Below, one piece after another: positions 1 through 7,671 of a stretch of DNA of 64,000 nucleotides (the stretch's first letter is position 1; each line of letters starts with the position of its first letter). Made by a program: the position numbers and the translations under genes. This DNA comes from Actinomarinicola tropica (GTDB taxonomy: Bacteria > Actinomycetota > Acidimicrobiia > Acidimicrobiales > SKKL01). The stretch covers positions 969,189-1,033,188 of the forward strand of contig NZ_CP045851.1 in the NCBI RefSeq assembly GCF_009650215.1, in the 5' to 3' direction. The notes under the pieces were generated by a model. That model ran no database searches. It was not told where the DNA came from and saw nothing but the letters and a program-made list of their open reading frames with translations.

Positions 1-61
1 GACGTAGATTCCCCCTGCCCCGGTCCGGGGCGTTCGGCGTCGATCACACACGGAGCCCCGC

Positions 62-2413
62 ATGCTCGCCCGACTCGGTCGTCTGTGCTTCCGCCGGCGG
101 CGGCTCGTCGTCGTCGCCTGGCTGGCGCTGGTCCTCGGCGTGCACGCCGCGGGCCAGGTCACCGGCACCAGCTACGACGACGCGTTCAACATCCCGGCCT
201 CGGAGAGCCGCGACGGCTTCGACCTGATCGACGAGCACTTCGGCGACGTCGGCAACGGCTTCGGGGGCACGATCGTCTTCCGCAGCGAGCGGGGCGTCGA
301 CGACCCCGCGGTGCGCCGGGCGATGGAGGAGATGTTCGCTCGCGCCGCCGAGCTCGAGGGCGTCGTCGTGTCGAGCCCCTACGACGACCCGCTCGGGCTC
401 CACACCAGCCCCGACGGCACGGTCGCCTACGCCGAGGTCAACCTCGTCGGCGAGGTCGACCAGACCCGCGGCACCGAGATCGGCGACGACCTGCGCCGGC
501 TCGCGCCGGAGCTCGACGGGCTCACCGTCGAGATCGGCGGGGCGATCCTCGGTGAGTTCGAGCCCCCGAACGCCGAGCTGATCGGTCTGGCCTTCGCCAT
601 CGTCGTCCTCATCCTCTCGTTCGGCTCGGTCCTCGCGATGGGCCTGCCGATCGGCGTCGCCCTGTTCGGCGTCGCCACGGGCGCGGGGATCATCGCCCTG
701 GTGTCGAACCTCACATCCATCCCCGACCTCACCACGATGCTCGGGGCGATGATCGGGCTCGGCGTCGGCATCGACTACGCCCTCTTCATCGTCACCCGCT
801 ACCGCGAGGGCACCCACCACGGCCACGACCCCGAGGAGGCCACCCTCCTCGCCATCGACTCGGCCGGTCGGGCGGTGCTCTTCGCGGGCACGACGGTCGT
901 CATCTCGCTCCTCGGCATGCTCATCATCGGCCTGCCCTTCATCTCCGGCATGGCGATCGGCGCCTCGGCCACGGTGGCGATGACGATGGCCGCCTCGGTC
1001 ACGCTCCTGCCGGCGCTGCTCGGCTTCGCCCAGCACCGGGTCGAGGTCACCCGGTGGCGCGGTCTCATCGCCGCGGGGTTCGTCGCGCTCGCGCTGCTCG
1101 GGGCGGGCATCGGCGTGCAGCCCCTGCTCGTCGGCGCCCCGCTCGCCGTCGTGGTCCTGCTCGCCGGCGTCGCGGTGGCGCCGCTGCGGCGCGAGGTGCC
1201 GCGCCGGCCGCCGCGGCCGGTGCGCGAGACGCTGCCGCACCGGTGGAGCCGCCTCGTCCAGTCGCGGCCGTGGGTCGGGCTGCTCGCCGGCGCCGCCTTC
1301 CTCGTCGTGCTCGCGGTGCCGGTCCTCGACCTGCAGCTCGGGTTCTCCGACGAGGGCAACTTCCCGACCTCGACGACGACGCGACGGGCCTACGACCTGC
1401 TCGCCGAGGGGTTCGGGCCGGGCGTGAACGGGCCGCTCGTGGTCGTCGCCGAGGCCGATGGCGCCGGCGGCGCGGTCGGGGCCCAGCAGGTCGCCGACGC
1501 CGTCGCGGCGGCCGACGGCGTCGCCCAGGTGTTCCCGGTGTTCCCGAGCGACCTGGCCGCGCCCACCGACGCGCCGGCGTTCCTCGTCCAGGTCATCCCG
1601 TCGACCTCACCCCAGGACCCGGCGACCGCGGCGCTCGTCGAGCGGCTGCGTGACGACGTGATCCCGGCGGCGGCGGAGGGGACCGGCCTCGAGGTGCGCC
1701 TGACGGGCGCGGTGGCCGCCAACATCGACTTCACCGAGTACCTCGAGGGCCGCATGCCCTGGTTCTTCGGTGCCGTCCTCGCGCTGTCGTTCCTGCTCCT
1801 GATGGCCGTCTTCCGCTCGCTGCTCGTGCCGATCAAGGCCGTCGTCATGAACCTCCTGTCGATCGCCTCGGCGTACGGCGTCGTCGTCGCGGTGTTCCAG
1901 TGGGGCTGGTTCGGCGACCTGTTCGGGATCGCCGGCGCACCGATCGAGCCGTTCGTCCCGATGATGCTGTTCGCCATCGTCTTCGGCCTCTCGATGGACT
2001 ACGAGGTCTTCCTGCTCTCCCGGGTCAAGGAGGAGTTCGACCGCACCGGCGATCCGGTCGGCTCGGTGGCCGACGGCCTGGCGGCGACGGCTCGGGTGAT
2101 CACCGCTGCGGCGGCGATCATGGTCGTCGTCTTCGGCAGCTTCGTGTTCGAGGACGACCGGATCATCAAGCTCTTCGGGCTCGGCCTCGCCGCCGCGGTG
2201 CTGCTCGACGCCAGCGTCGTCCGCATGCTGCTCGTGCCCTCGACGATGGCCCTGCTCGGCCGCCGCAACTGGTGGCTGCCGGCGTGGCTCGACCGGCTCC
2301 TGCCCCGCATCGACGTGGAGGGCCCGGCGCACGAGCCGGACGACGACCTCACGCAGGGCGAGAGCCCCGCCGCGGAAGGTGAGCTGTCGGCCTCCGGGGC
2401 GGTCAGCCGCTGA
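62..2413 (+). CDS. MMPL/RND family transporter
   Basis: A 783-residue polytopic membrane protein of the MMPL branch of RND exporters, which use the proton gradient to export lipids or hydrophobic compounds. It shows one N-terminal membrane segment after an Arg-rich start, an external domain, a block of five or six membrane segments, then the same arrangement repeated. The motif GVGIDYALFIVTRYREG near residue 230 and its counterpart GLSMDYEVFLLSRVKEE near residue 645 are the paired MMPL signatures with the membrane Asp-Tyr residues. The start follows a weak CGGAG. No regulator is adjacent, so the substrate is unknown. Full length for the family. Confidence 0.93.
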   Translation: MLARLGRLCFRRRRLVVVAWLALVLGVHAAGQVTGTSYDDAFNIPASESRDGFDLIDEHFGDVGNGFGGTIVFRSERGVDDPAVRRAMEEMFARAAELEGVVVSSPYDDPLGLHTSPDGTVAYAEVNLVGEVDQTRGTEIGDDLRRLAPELDGLTVEIGGAILGEFEPPNAELIGLAFAIVVLILSFGSVLAMGLPIGVALFGVATGAGIIALVSNLTSIPDLTTMLGAMIGLGVGIDYALFIVTRYREGTHHGHDPEEATLLAIDSAGRAVLFAGTTVVISLLGMLIIGLPFISGMAIGASATVAMTMAASVTLLPALLGFAQHRVEVTRWRGLIAAGFVALALLGAGIGVQPLLVGAPLAVVVLLAGVAVAPLRREVPRRPPRPVRETLPHRWSRLVQSRPWVGLLAGAAFLVVLAVPVLDLQLGFSDEGNFPTSTTTRRAYDLLAEGFGPGVNGPLVVVAEADGAGGAVGAQQVADAVAAADGVAQVFPVFPSDLAAPTDAPAFLVQVIPSTSPQDPATAALVERLRDDVIPAAAEGTGLEVRLTGAVAANIDFTEYLEGRMPWFFGAVLALSFLLLMAVFRSLLVPIKAVVMNLLSIASAYGVVVAVFQWGWFGDLFGIAGAPIEPFVPMMLFAIVFGLSMDYEVFLLSRVKEEFDRTGDPVGSVADGLAATARVITAAAAIMVVVFGSFVFEDDRIIKLFGLGLAAAVLLDASVVRMLLVPSTMALLGRRNWWLPAWLDRLLPRIDVEGPAHEPDDDLTQGESPAAEGELSASGAVSR

Positions 2414-2426
2414 CGGTCGGGCCGCC

Positions 2427-2453
2427 ATGTCGTGTGCACGCTGCACATGACAT
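2427..2453. repeat. Near-perfect inverted repeat, possible operator or terminator
   Basis: Arms ATGTCGTGTGCA and TGCACATGACAT separated by CGC; eleven of twelve positions pair. It lies just after the MMPL stop codon, so it could be a terminator stem, but it lacks a T tract and is AT-richer than the usual terminators here, which fits a protein-binding site. Confidence 0.45.
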
Positions 2454-2511
2454 CGTGCCGTGGCGGGCAGGGGGCTGCGACCGCTCTCACCTGGGGCGAC
2501 GGGGTGTACGA

Positions 2512-2543
2512 CGTCATGTGACGAACATGACGATCATGTGACG
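2512..2543. promoter_or_regulatory. Repeated TCATGTGACG sites
   Basis: TCATGTGACG occurs at 2514-2523 and again at 2534-2543, exactly 20 bases (two helical turns) apart. Between them ACATGACG forms an 8-base inverted repeat with CGTCATGT. Same-face direct repeats upstream of an uptake operon suggest a cooperative regulator site; the regulator is unknown. Confidence 0.45.
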
Positions 2544-2713
2544 GTCGGGGTGCACCGGAAGGCGTGTGCTAGCCCTGAACTGCTGCCAGGGCAATCGCCG
2601 CGACGCGACCAACCTGCTGCGCACCACCCCTTCGGGGGAGGTGGGTCGATTGGTGACGGGGCGTCGTGGGGCAGGTTCCTGGCGCGACGTGTCCCCGACC
2701 AAAGGTCTCACCA

Positions 2714-3661
2714 ATGACCCCTTCACGACATCGACGACCCACGATCCTGTGGCGCGTCCTGGCGCTGCTCGCGGCGTTCACCCTGATCGCCGCGGCCTGC
2801 GGCGACGACGACGGCGATGACGGCGGCGACGACGGCGCCGCCTCGAACGGCGGGAGCGAGAGCTCCGGCGAGGGCGGCGACCTGCTGGCGGAGCTCCAGG
2901 AGAGCGGCTCGATCACCATCGGCGTCGCGAACGAGGTCCCCTTCGGCTTCGTCGGCGAGGACGGCGAGCCCACCGGCATCGCCCCCGACGTCGCCCGTGA
3001 GGTCCTCGCGGAGCTCGGCATCGAGGAGATCGAGGTCGACGTCGTCGAGTTCGGCAACCTCATCGGTGGTCTCCAGGCCGGCCAGTTCGACCTGATCGCC
3101 GCCGGCATGTACATCACGCCGGAGCGGGCCGAGCAGATCCTGTTCTCGGACCCGGACTACTGCGTGGCCGAGGGCCTCGCCGTGCCCGAGGGCAACCCCG
3201 AGGGCGTCGTCGACTACTCCTCGTTCGTCGACAACTCGGACCTGACCCTGGCCGTCGCCACCGGCACGGTGGAGGTCGGCTACGCCGAGGACGCCGGCAT
3301 CCCGGACGACCAGATCCAGGAGTTCGCCGACATCGACGGCATGTACTCCGCCCTCGAGGCCGGTGAGGTGGACGCCGTGTCCGGCACCGCCGCCACCGTG
3401 CAGCGCCAGGTCGCCGTCCGTTCGGGCATGGAGGCCGTCGAGCCCTTCTTCCCGGTCGACGAGAACGGCGAAGAGGTCCTGCCCTGCGGCGCCTACGGCT
3501 TCCGCAACGAGAACCAGGCGTTCCGCGACGCCTTCAACGACGTGCTGAACGAGATGCGCGAGAGCGGTCGCACCATCGAGATCATCACGGAGTACGAGGA
3601 CTTCTCCGAGGCGGACGTGGAGAAGGCCAACGAGCTCACCCTCGAGGACTTCCTCGACTGA
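2714..3661 (+). CDS. Amino-acid ABC transporter substrate-binding lipoprotein
   Basis: A 315-residue extracytoplasmic solute-binding protein of the family 3 (polar amino acid) type. The N-terminus has a basic and hydrophobic signal peptide ending in a lipobox around AAACGDD, so the mature protein should be lipid-anchored at Cys; an acidic Gly/Ser linker follows. The body contains typical SBP_bac_3 features such as ITIGVANEVPFGF and FDLIAAGMYITPERAEQI. I chose the ATG at 2714 rather than the in-frame ATG at 2666, because the upstream extension would precede the signal peptide. It is followed by two permeases and an ATPase. The substrate is probably a polar or charged amino acid; cystine or an osmolyte is not excluded. 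Confidence 0.93.
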   Translation: MTPSRHRRPTILWRVLALLAAFTLIAAACGDDDGDDGGDDGAASNGGSESSGEGGDLLAELQESGSITIGVANEVPFGFVGEDGEPTGIAPDVAREVLAELGIEEIEVDVVEFGNLIGGLQAGQFDLIAAGMYITPERAEQILFSDPDYCVAEGLAVPEGNPEGVVDYSSFVDNSDLTLAVATGTVEVGYAEDAGIPDDQIQEFADIDGMYSALEAGEVDAVSGTAATVQRQVAVRSGMEAVEPFFPVDENGEEVLPCGAYGFRNENQAFRDAFNDVLNEMRESGRTIEIITEYEDFSEADVEKANELTLEDFLD

Positions 3662-3691
3662 GAGCTGACCCGGTTCGCACGAGCCGCACGC

Positions 3692-3726
3692 GAGGTCCCC
3701 GGCGCCCCTGTGGTGCCGGGGACCTC
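3692..3726 (+). terminator. Hairpin between binding protein and permease genes
   Basis: GAGGTCCCCGGC pairs perfectly with GCCGGGGACCTC, and the stem can extend three more pairs with one G-T. It sits inside the ABC operon, 30 bases after the binding-protein stop and 30 before the first permease. By analogy with other ABC operons it probably acts as a partial terminator or RNA-stabilising stem that gives excess binding protein over membrane components. No T tract follows. Confidence 0.6.
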
Positions 3727-3755
3727 CCGTCAGCTCTCGGCACAAGTGAGGTGAG

Positions 3756-4496
3756 ATGGGTGATCTGATCCTGGAGGGCCGCCAGTACGAGTCCCTGATC
3801 GAGGGGGCGCAGCTGACGCTGCAGATCCTGGCCTACTCGTTCGTGCTGGGGGTGCTGCTCTCGCTGTTCGTGGGCATCGGTCGCCTCTCGCACCGCCGCT
3901 GGGTGCGGGGCGCCGCGCTCGTCTACGTCGAGCTGGCACGCGGCATCTCGTCGATCGTCCTGCTCTTCATCGTCGCCTACGCCCTGCCCATCCTCCTCGA
4001 CATCCCGCAGGCGTCCCTCGTGATGCTCGCGAGCCTGGCCCTCGGCGTGAACATGGGCGGGTACGGCGCGGAGCTCATCCGCGGCGCGATCCAGGCCATC
4101 CCCAAGGGCCAGACCGAGGCGACGATCGCGCTGAACCTCACCACCACGCAGCGCCTCCGCCACGTCATCCTCCCCCAGGCGATGCGCCTGATCCTCCCCC
4201 CGATGGGCAACCTCACCATCGAGATCCTGAAGGGGACGGCGCTCGTCAGCCTCGTCGGCGTCACCGACATCATGCAGACCGCCAGCAACCTCTGGCAGCA
4301 GCAGCTCTTCGCCGGTGAGGGCGCCTCCCGCCCGACCCTCTACTTCAACGCCCTCGTCTTCTACTTCGTCATCGCCCAGGTCATCAACGCCCTCTTCAAG
4401 CTGGCCGAGCGCCGGGTGGAGCGCCGCTTCGCCGGCGGGGAGGCCGAGGTCGTCGAGGACGAGGAGCTCGAGGAGATCCCGGGGGTCACCAAGTGA
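3756..4496 (+). CDS. Amino-acid ABC transporter permease (first)
   Basis: A 246-residue inner-membrane permease of the HisM/GlnP family with about five membrane segments. The EAA coupling loop is visible as GQTEATIALNLTTTQRLRHVILPQAMRLILPPMGN at roughly residues 110-145, the region that contacts the ATPase. SD-like GAGGTGAG precedes the ATG. The C-terminus is strongly acidic (EVVEDEELEE). Its TGA overlaps the GTG of the next permease in GTGA, so the two subunits are translationally coupled and probably form a heterodimer. Confidence 0.93.
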   Translation: MGDLILEGRQYESLIEGAQLTLQILAYSFVLGVLLSLFVGIGRLSHRRWVRGAALVYVELARGISSIVLLFIVAYALPILLDIPQASLVMLASLALGVNMGGYGAELIRGAIQAIPKGQTEATIALNLTTTQRLRHVILPQAMRLILPPMGNLTIEILKGTALVSLVGVTDIMQTASNLWQQQLFAGEGASRPTLYFNALVFYFVIAQVINALFKLAERRVERRFAGGEAEVVEDEELEEIPGVTK

Positions 4497-5320
4497 GCGC
4501 GCCCACCGAGCACATGCACTTCGAGCCGCACCGCGCCTGGTACCAGCGCACGGAGGTCGTGATCCCGCTGATCTTCGTGGCCGCCGGCTACGCCTTCTTG
4601 ATCTTCGGCGTCGAGGGCCAGACCCGCATCCGCACCCGGATGACCGCGGACGGCTCGACCGACTTCGACTGGACCTACTTCTGGCACCTGGTGCCGCTCA
4701 TGTGGAACGGGCTGATCGTCACCGTGCGTGCGACGGTCCTCGGGTTCACGGTGGCGGTGGGCCTCGGGCTCGTCCTCGCCCTGGGGCGGCGCTCGCCGGT
4801 CAAGGTGGTGAGCTGGCCCTTCGTCGCGGTCATCGAGTTCATCCGCTCGACCCCGCTGCTCGTGCAGCTCTTCTTCCTCCAGGCGTACGTCCGGACCTCG
4901 GACACGTTCAACTTCCAGCCGGCGACGATCCTCGCCATCGGCCTCGGCATCCACTACGCCACCTACTGCTCCGAGGCCTACCGGGCCGGCATCAACAGCG
5001 TGCCCCCCGGGCAGTGGGAGGCCTCGACGGCGCTGAACCTGTCGCCGGTCACCAAGTGGAGCCGGGTGGTCCTGCCGCAGGCGATCCCCAACGTGCTGCC
5101 GGCCCTCGGCAACTACCTCGTGGCCGCCTTCAAGGACGCTCCGCTCGGCTACATCCTCAACGTCCCCGTCATCCTCTTCTGGGCGGACTCGGTCAGGAAC
5201 ACCGACTTCCGTCCCGTCGAGCCCTACATCCTGGTCGGCATCGGGTTCCTCATGGCCAGCCTCCCCGCGGCCTGGGCCGTCCGCCGACTCGAGAGGAAGA
5301 TCGCATATGAGCGCACCTGA
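4493..5320 (+). CDS. Amino-acid ABC transporter permease (second)
   Basis: A 275-residue partner permease. It has an N-terminal cytoplasmic stretch, an early membrane segment near residues 22-40, an external loop, then the conserved HisM-type core with the EAA loop [36 protein letters not shown]. The start is GTG inside the GTGA overlap with the previous gene. Its 3' end overlaps the ATPase gene by 14 bases. The longer N-terminus than its partner is typical of one subunit in heterodimeric polar amino acid transporters. Confidence 0.93.
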   Translation: MSAPTEHMHFEPHRAWYQRTEVVIPLIFVAAGYAFLIFGVEGQTRIRTRMTADGSTDFDWTYFWHLVPLMWNGLIVTVRATVLGFTVAVGLGLVLALGRRSPVKVVSWPFVAVIEFIRSTPLLVQLFFLQAYVRTSDTFNFQPATILAIGLGIHYATYCSEAYRAGINSVPPGQWEASTALNLSPVTKWSRVVLPQAIPNVLPALGNYLVAAFKDAPLGYILNVPVILFWADSVRNTDFRPVEPYILVGIGFLMASLPAAWAVRRLERKIAYERT

Positions 5321-6122
5321 GATCGACGCATCGATCACCACCTCCGACACGGGTGCCGCCGGCGTCCGGATGCGGGGCGTCACCAAGGCGTTCGGGTCGA
5401 ACGTCGTGCTCCGCGACCTCGACCTCGACGTGGCGCCGGGCGAGCGCGTGGTCATCATCGGCCCGTCGGGGTCGGGCAAGACCACGATCCTCCGGGTGAT
5501 CATGACGCTCGAGCGGCCGGACTCGGGCACCATCCAGGTGGGTGGCAAGCAGCTGTACCACGAGGAGGCCGGCGACGGGCTCAAGCCGGCGAGCGAGAAG
5601 CACATCCGCTCGGTGCGCTCCGACATCGGCATGGTGTTCCAGCACTTCAACCTGTTCCCGCACATGACGGCGCTCGAGAACATCATGCTGGCGCCGGTGA
5701 AGGTCCACGGCGTGAGCAAGGACGACGCCCGGACCCTGGGCATGGACCTGCTCGACAAGGTGGGCCTGGGCCACGCCGCCAACCAGACGCCGGGGCAGCT
5801 GTCCGGCGGGCAGAAGCAGCGCGTCGCCATCGCCCGCTCGCTCGCCACCAAGCCGGCGGTGATGCTCTTCGACGAGGTCACCTCGGCGCTCGACCCCGAG
5901 CTCGTCGGCGAGGTGCTCAACGTCCTGCGCGACATCGCCGAGGAGGGCCGCACGACGATGATGCTCGTCACCCACGAGATGCACTTCGCCCGCGAGGTCG
6001 CCGACCGCGTGGTGATGTTCGACCAGGGCCAGATCGTCGAGTCCGGACCTCCGTCGCAGATCCTCGACGAGCCCCGCGAGGAGCGCACGCAGTCGTTCCT
6101 CGGCGCGGTCGGGGAGCACTGA
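5307..6122 (+). CDS. Amino-acid ABC transporter ATP-binding protein
   Basis: A 271-residue nucleotide-binding subunit. Walker A is GPSGSGKT near residue 52, the Q-loop is in [12 protein letters not shown], the ABC signature is [16 protein letters not shown], Walker B is [14 protein letters not shown], and the switch His is in LVTHEMHFA. It ends the four-gene operon and overlaps the second permease. The [14 protein letters not shown] and [14 protein letters not shown] segments are typical of GlnQ/HisP-type amino-acid importers. An unusual 18-residue N-terminal extension precedes the fold. Confidence 0.95.
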   Translation: MSAPEIDASITTSDTGAAGVRMRGVTKAFGSNVVLRDLDLDVAPGERVVIIGPSGSGKTTILRVIMTLERPDSGTIQVGGKQLYHEEAGDGLKPASEKHIRSVRSDIGMVFQHFNLFPHMTALENIMLAPVKVHGVSKDDARTLGMDLLDKVGLGHAANQTPGQLSGGQKQRVAIARSLATKPAVMLFDEVTSALDPELVGEVLNVLRDIAEEGRTTMMLVTHEMHFAREVADRVVMFDQGQIVESGPPSQILDEPREERTQSFLGAVGEH

Positions 6123-6150
6123 CCCGAGCGGGTCGCGCGGGCGTCGACCG

Positions 6151-6162
6151 TAGGGTGGCGGC
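6151..6162 (+). promoter_or_regulatory. Leaderless promoter of the methyltransferase
   Basis: TAGGGT followed by GGCGGC and then the ATG. A -10 hexamer six bases before the start codon puts the transcription start at or next to the A of ATG, and there is no Shine-Dalgarno. The same layout recurs before many genes here. Confidence 0.6.
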
Positions 6163-6765
6163 ATGAGCGTGCCGCCACCCCGCTGGATCACCGACACGAA
6201 GGACGGCCACTCCGACTGGTACGTCGAGCGCTTCCGCACGATGGCCGCCGAGGGTGCCGACCTCGCGGGCGAGGCGCGCCTGGTCGACGCGATGGTGCCC
6301 CGGGGGGCGCGGCTCCTCGACGCCGGGTGCGGCCCGGGTCGGGTGGGTGGCGAGCTCCACCGACGCGGCCACACGGTCGTCGGCGTCGACGTCGACCCCG
6401 TGCTCATCGCCGCCGCCGAGGAGGACCACCCCGGCCCGACGTGGCTCGTCGGCGACCTCGCCGAGCTCGACCTCCCCGCACGGGGGATCGACGAGCCGTT
6501 CGACCTGGCGGTGATGGCCGGCAACGTCATGGTGTTCCTGGCGCCGGGCACGGAGGCGGAGGTCCTGCGGCGCGTGGGTCGACACGTCGGCCCCGACGGC
6601 GCCGTGGTCGTCGGGTTCCACGTCCACCGCGAGCTGCCGCTCGACGCGTTCGACCGCGCCGTCGGCGAGGCGGGGCTGCGGATCGAGCACCGGTTCGCCA
6701 CCTGGGACCTGCGTGCCTGGTCCGACGACGCGGACTTCGCGGTCACGGTGCTGCGCCACCCCTAG
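6163..6765 (+). CDS. Class I SAM-dependent methyltransferase
   Basis: A 200-residue methyltransferase fold protein. Motif I is LLDAGCGPGRVGGELHRRG near residues 47-65, the acidic residue ending strand 2 is in VVGVDVDPVLIAAA, and motif IV is FDLAVMAGNVMVFLAPG. The substrate cannot be told from the sequence; it resembles small-molecule methyltransferases of the Methyltransf_11/25 type. It is monocistronic, with its own leaderless promoter. Confidence 0.85.
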   Translation: MSVPPPRWITDTKDGHSDWYVERFRTMAAEGADLAGEARLVDAMVPRGARLLDAGCGPGRVGGELHRRGHTVVGVDVDPVLIAAAEEDHPGPTWLVGDLAELDLPARGIDEPFDLAVMAGNVMVFLAPGTEAEVLRRVGRHVGPDGAVVVGFHVHRELPLDAFDRAVGEAGLRIEHRFATWDLRAWSDDADFAVTVLRHP

Positions 6766-6771
6766 GCGCGC

Positions 6772-6789
6772 GGTATCTACTCGGATACC
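6772..6789. promoter_or_regulatory. Palindromic operator candidate before XRE gene
   Basis: GGTATC and GATACC form a perfect inverted repeat with a six-base TACTCG spacer, ending two bases before the GTG of the XRE gene. An 18-base dyad here is what an autoregulating HTH antitoxin dimer would bind. The AT-richer sequence could also overlap the promoter -10. Confidence 0.55.
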
Positions 6790-6791
6790 AT

Positions 6792-7121
6792 GTGGCGGTG
6801 GACGCCGCCACACTCATCCGCACCGCCCGCCGCCGCGCCGGTCTCTCCCAGAGGGACCTCGCCGCCCGCGCCGGCACCTCGCACCCCACGCTCTGCGCCT
6901 ACGAGGCGGGCCGCAAGGTGCCGCGCGCCGACACGTTGGCGCGCATCCTCCGCGCCGCCGGGTTCGCGGTCGACGTCGAGCTGCGCCCACGCGCCGACGC
7001 CTCCCTCGACGCCCGGCGGGCCAAGGGCGAGGAGCTCGTCGCCGTCCTCGAGCTGGCCGCCGCCTTCCCCGCCCGCCACGCGCCCGACATCACCTTCCCG
7101 CGGTTCGACCGCGCCGCCTGA
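6792..7121 (+). CDS. XRE-family HTH protein, probable antitoxin
   Basis: About 109 residues. Residues 8-62 form a Cro/CI-type helix-turn-helix: LIRTARRRAGLSQRDLAARA, the recognition-helix region GTSHPTLCAYEAGRK, then PRADTLARILRAAG. The C-terminal half is a predicted helix and tail (KGEELVAVLELAAAF) that may contact the partner. The start is GTG at 6792 or GTG at 6798, both directly after a palindrome; no Shine-Dalgarno is visible. Five bases separate it from a nucleotidyltransferase gene, the arrangement of AbiE-like type IV toxin-antitoxin pairs. The antitoxin role is inferred from context. Confidence 0.75.
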   Translation: MAVDAATLIRTARRRAGLSQRDLAARAGTSHPTLCAYEAGRKVPRADTLARILRAAGFAVDVELRPRADASLDARRAKGEELVAVLELAAAFPARHAPDITFPRFDRAA

Positions 7122-7126
7122 CCCAC

Positions 7127-7660
7127 GTGGGACTTCCCGACAAGATCGTCGAGCTCCACCGGGCGCTCGACGCCGCCGACGTCCCGCACGCGTTCGGCGG
7201 CGCGCTCGCCCTCGCGTGGTGCACCCAGCGCGCCCGCGGCACCATCGACCTCGACGTGAACCTCTTCGTCCCGCCCGCGCGCGCCGAGGAGGTCGTCGCC
7301 GCCCTGCCCGACGGTGTGGCGCACGACGACGCCGACCTCGCCCGCATCCGCACCGAGGGGCAGGTCCGGCTGTGGTGGGAGAGCACACCGGTCGACCTGT
7401 TCTTCAACACCACCGACTTCCACGAACGGGTCGCCGAGCGGATCCGCGACGAGCCCTTCCTCGGCGTCGACGTGCCGTTCCTCTCGTGTCGCGACCTCGC
7501 CGTGTTCAAGGCGTTCTTCGACCGGACGAAGGACTGGGCGGACCTCGAGGAGATGGCCGCCGCCCGGACCCTCGACGTCGAGGCGGTGCTCGGGGTCCTC
7601 GTCGCCCACCTCGGCGGTTCGGACCCTCGCGTCGAGCGACTGCGCGCCCTGCGGGGGTAG
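7127..7660 (+). CDS. Nucleotidyltransferase, AbiEii-like candidate toxin
   Basis: 177 residues from a GTG start. Near residues 22-45 it has a polymerase-beta-like nucleotidyltransferase signature: FGG, 15 residues, then DLDV, preceded by RGT. A third carboxylate is in TPVDLFF near residue 88. The C-terminal FKAFFDRTKDWADLEEM is characteristic of AbiEii/DUF1814-type and related nucleotidyltransferases. The XRE gene lies five bases upstream. Its stop codon TAG is part of the apparent -10 hexamer of the following glycosidase gene. Known relatives transfer nucleotides to tRNA or protein and can be toxic; activity here is inferred. A chromosomal defence or housekeeping role is equally open. Confidence 0.78.
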   Translation: MGLPDKIVELHRALDAADVPHAFGGALALAWCTQRARGTIDLDVNLFVPPARAEEVVAALPDGVAHDDADLARIRTEGQVRLWWESTPVDLFFNTTDFHERVAERIRDEPFLGVDVPFLSCRDLAVFKAFFDRTKDWADLEEMAAARTLDVEAVLGVLVAHLGGSDPRVERLRALRG

Positions 7661-7671
7661 CGTCCCGCCGC
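7658..7671 (+). promoter_or_regulatory. Leaderless promoter overlapping upstream stop codon
   Basis: TAGCGT at 7658-7663 followed by eight bases and ATG. The first three bases of the hexamer are the TAG stop of the nucleotidyltransferase gene. Confidence 0.5.

Larger units (their letters stand above)
2414..2713 (+). promoter_or_regulatory. 300-base leader of the amino-acid ABC operon
   Basis: Non-coding stretch between the MMPL gene and the ABC binding protein. It contains a near-perfect inverted repeat, two direct repeats 20 bases apart, and further downstream (about 2622-2645) a C-rich/G-rich hairpin closed by a TTCG tetraloop that would lie in the 5' untranslated RNA. A GTG at 2566 opens a frame containing two adjacent Cys codons (2581-2586), but it runs on through the binding-protein gene to 2820 and is not convincing as a leader peptide. 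I do not recognise a known riboswitch class. Confidence 0.5.

Noticed and set aside
2566-2820. GTG frame with adjacent Cys codons in the ABC leader as a separate gene
   Set aside because: It overlaps the lipoprotein signal peptide in another frame, has no clear promoter hexamer at the right distance and no homology.
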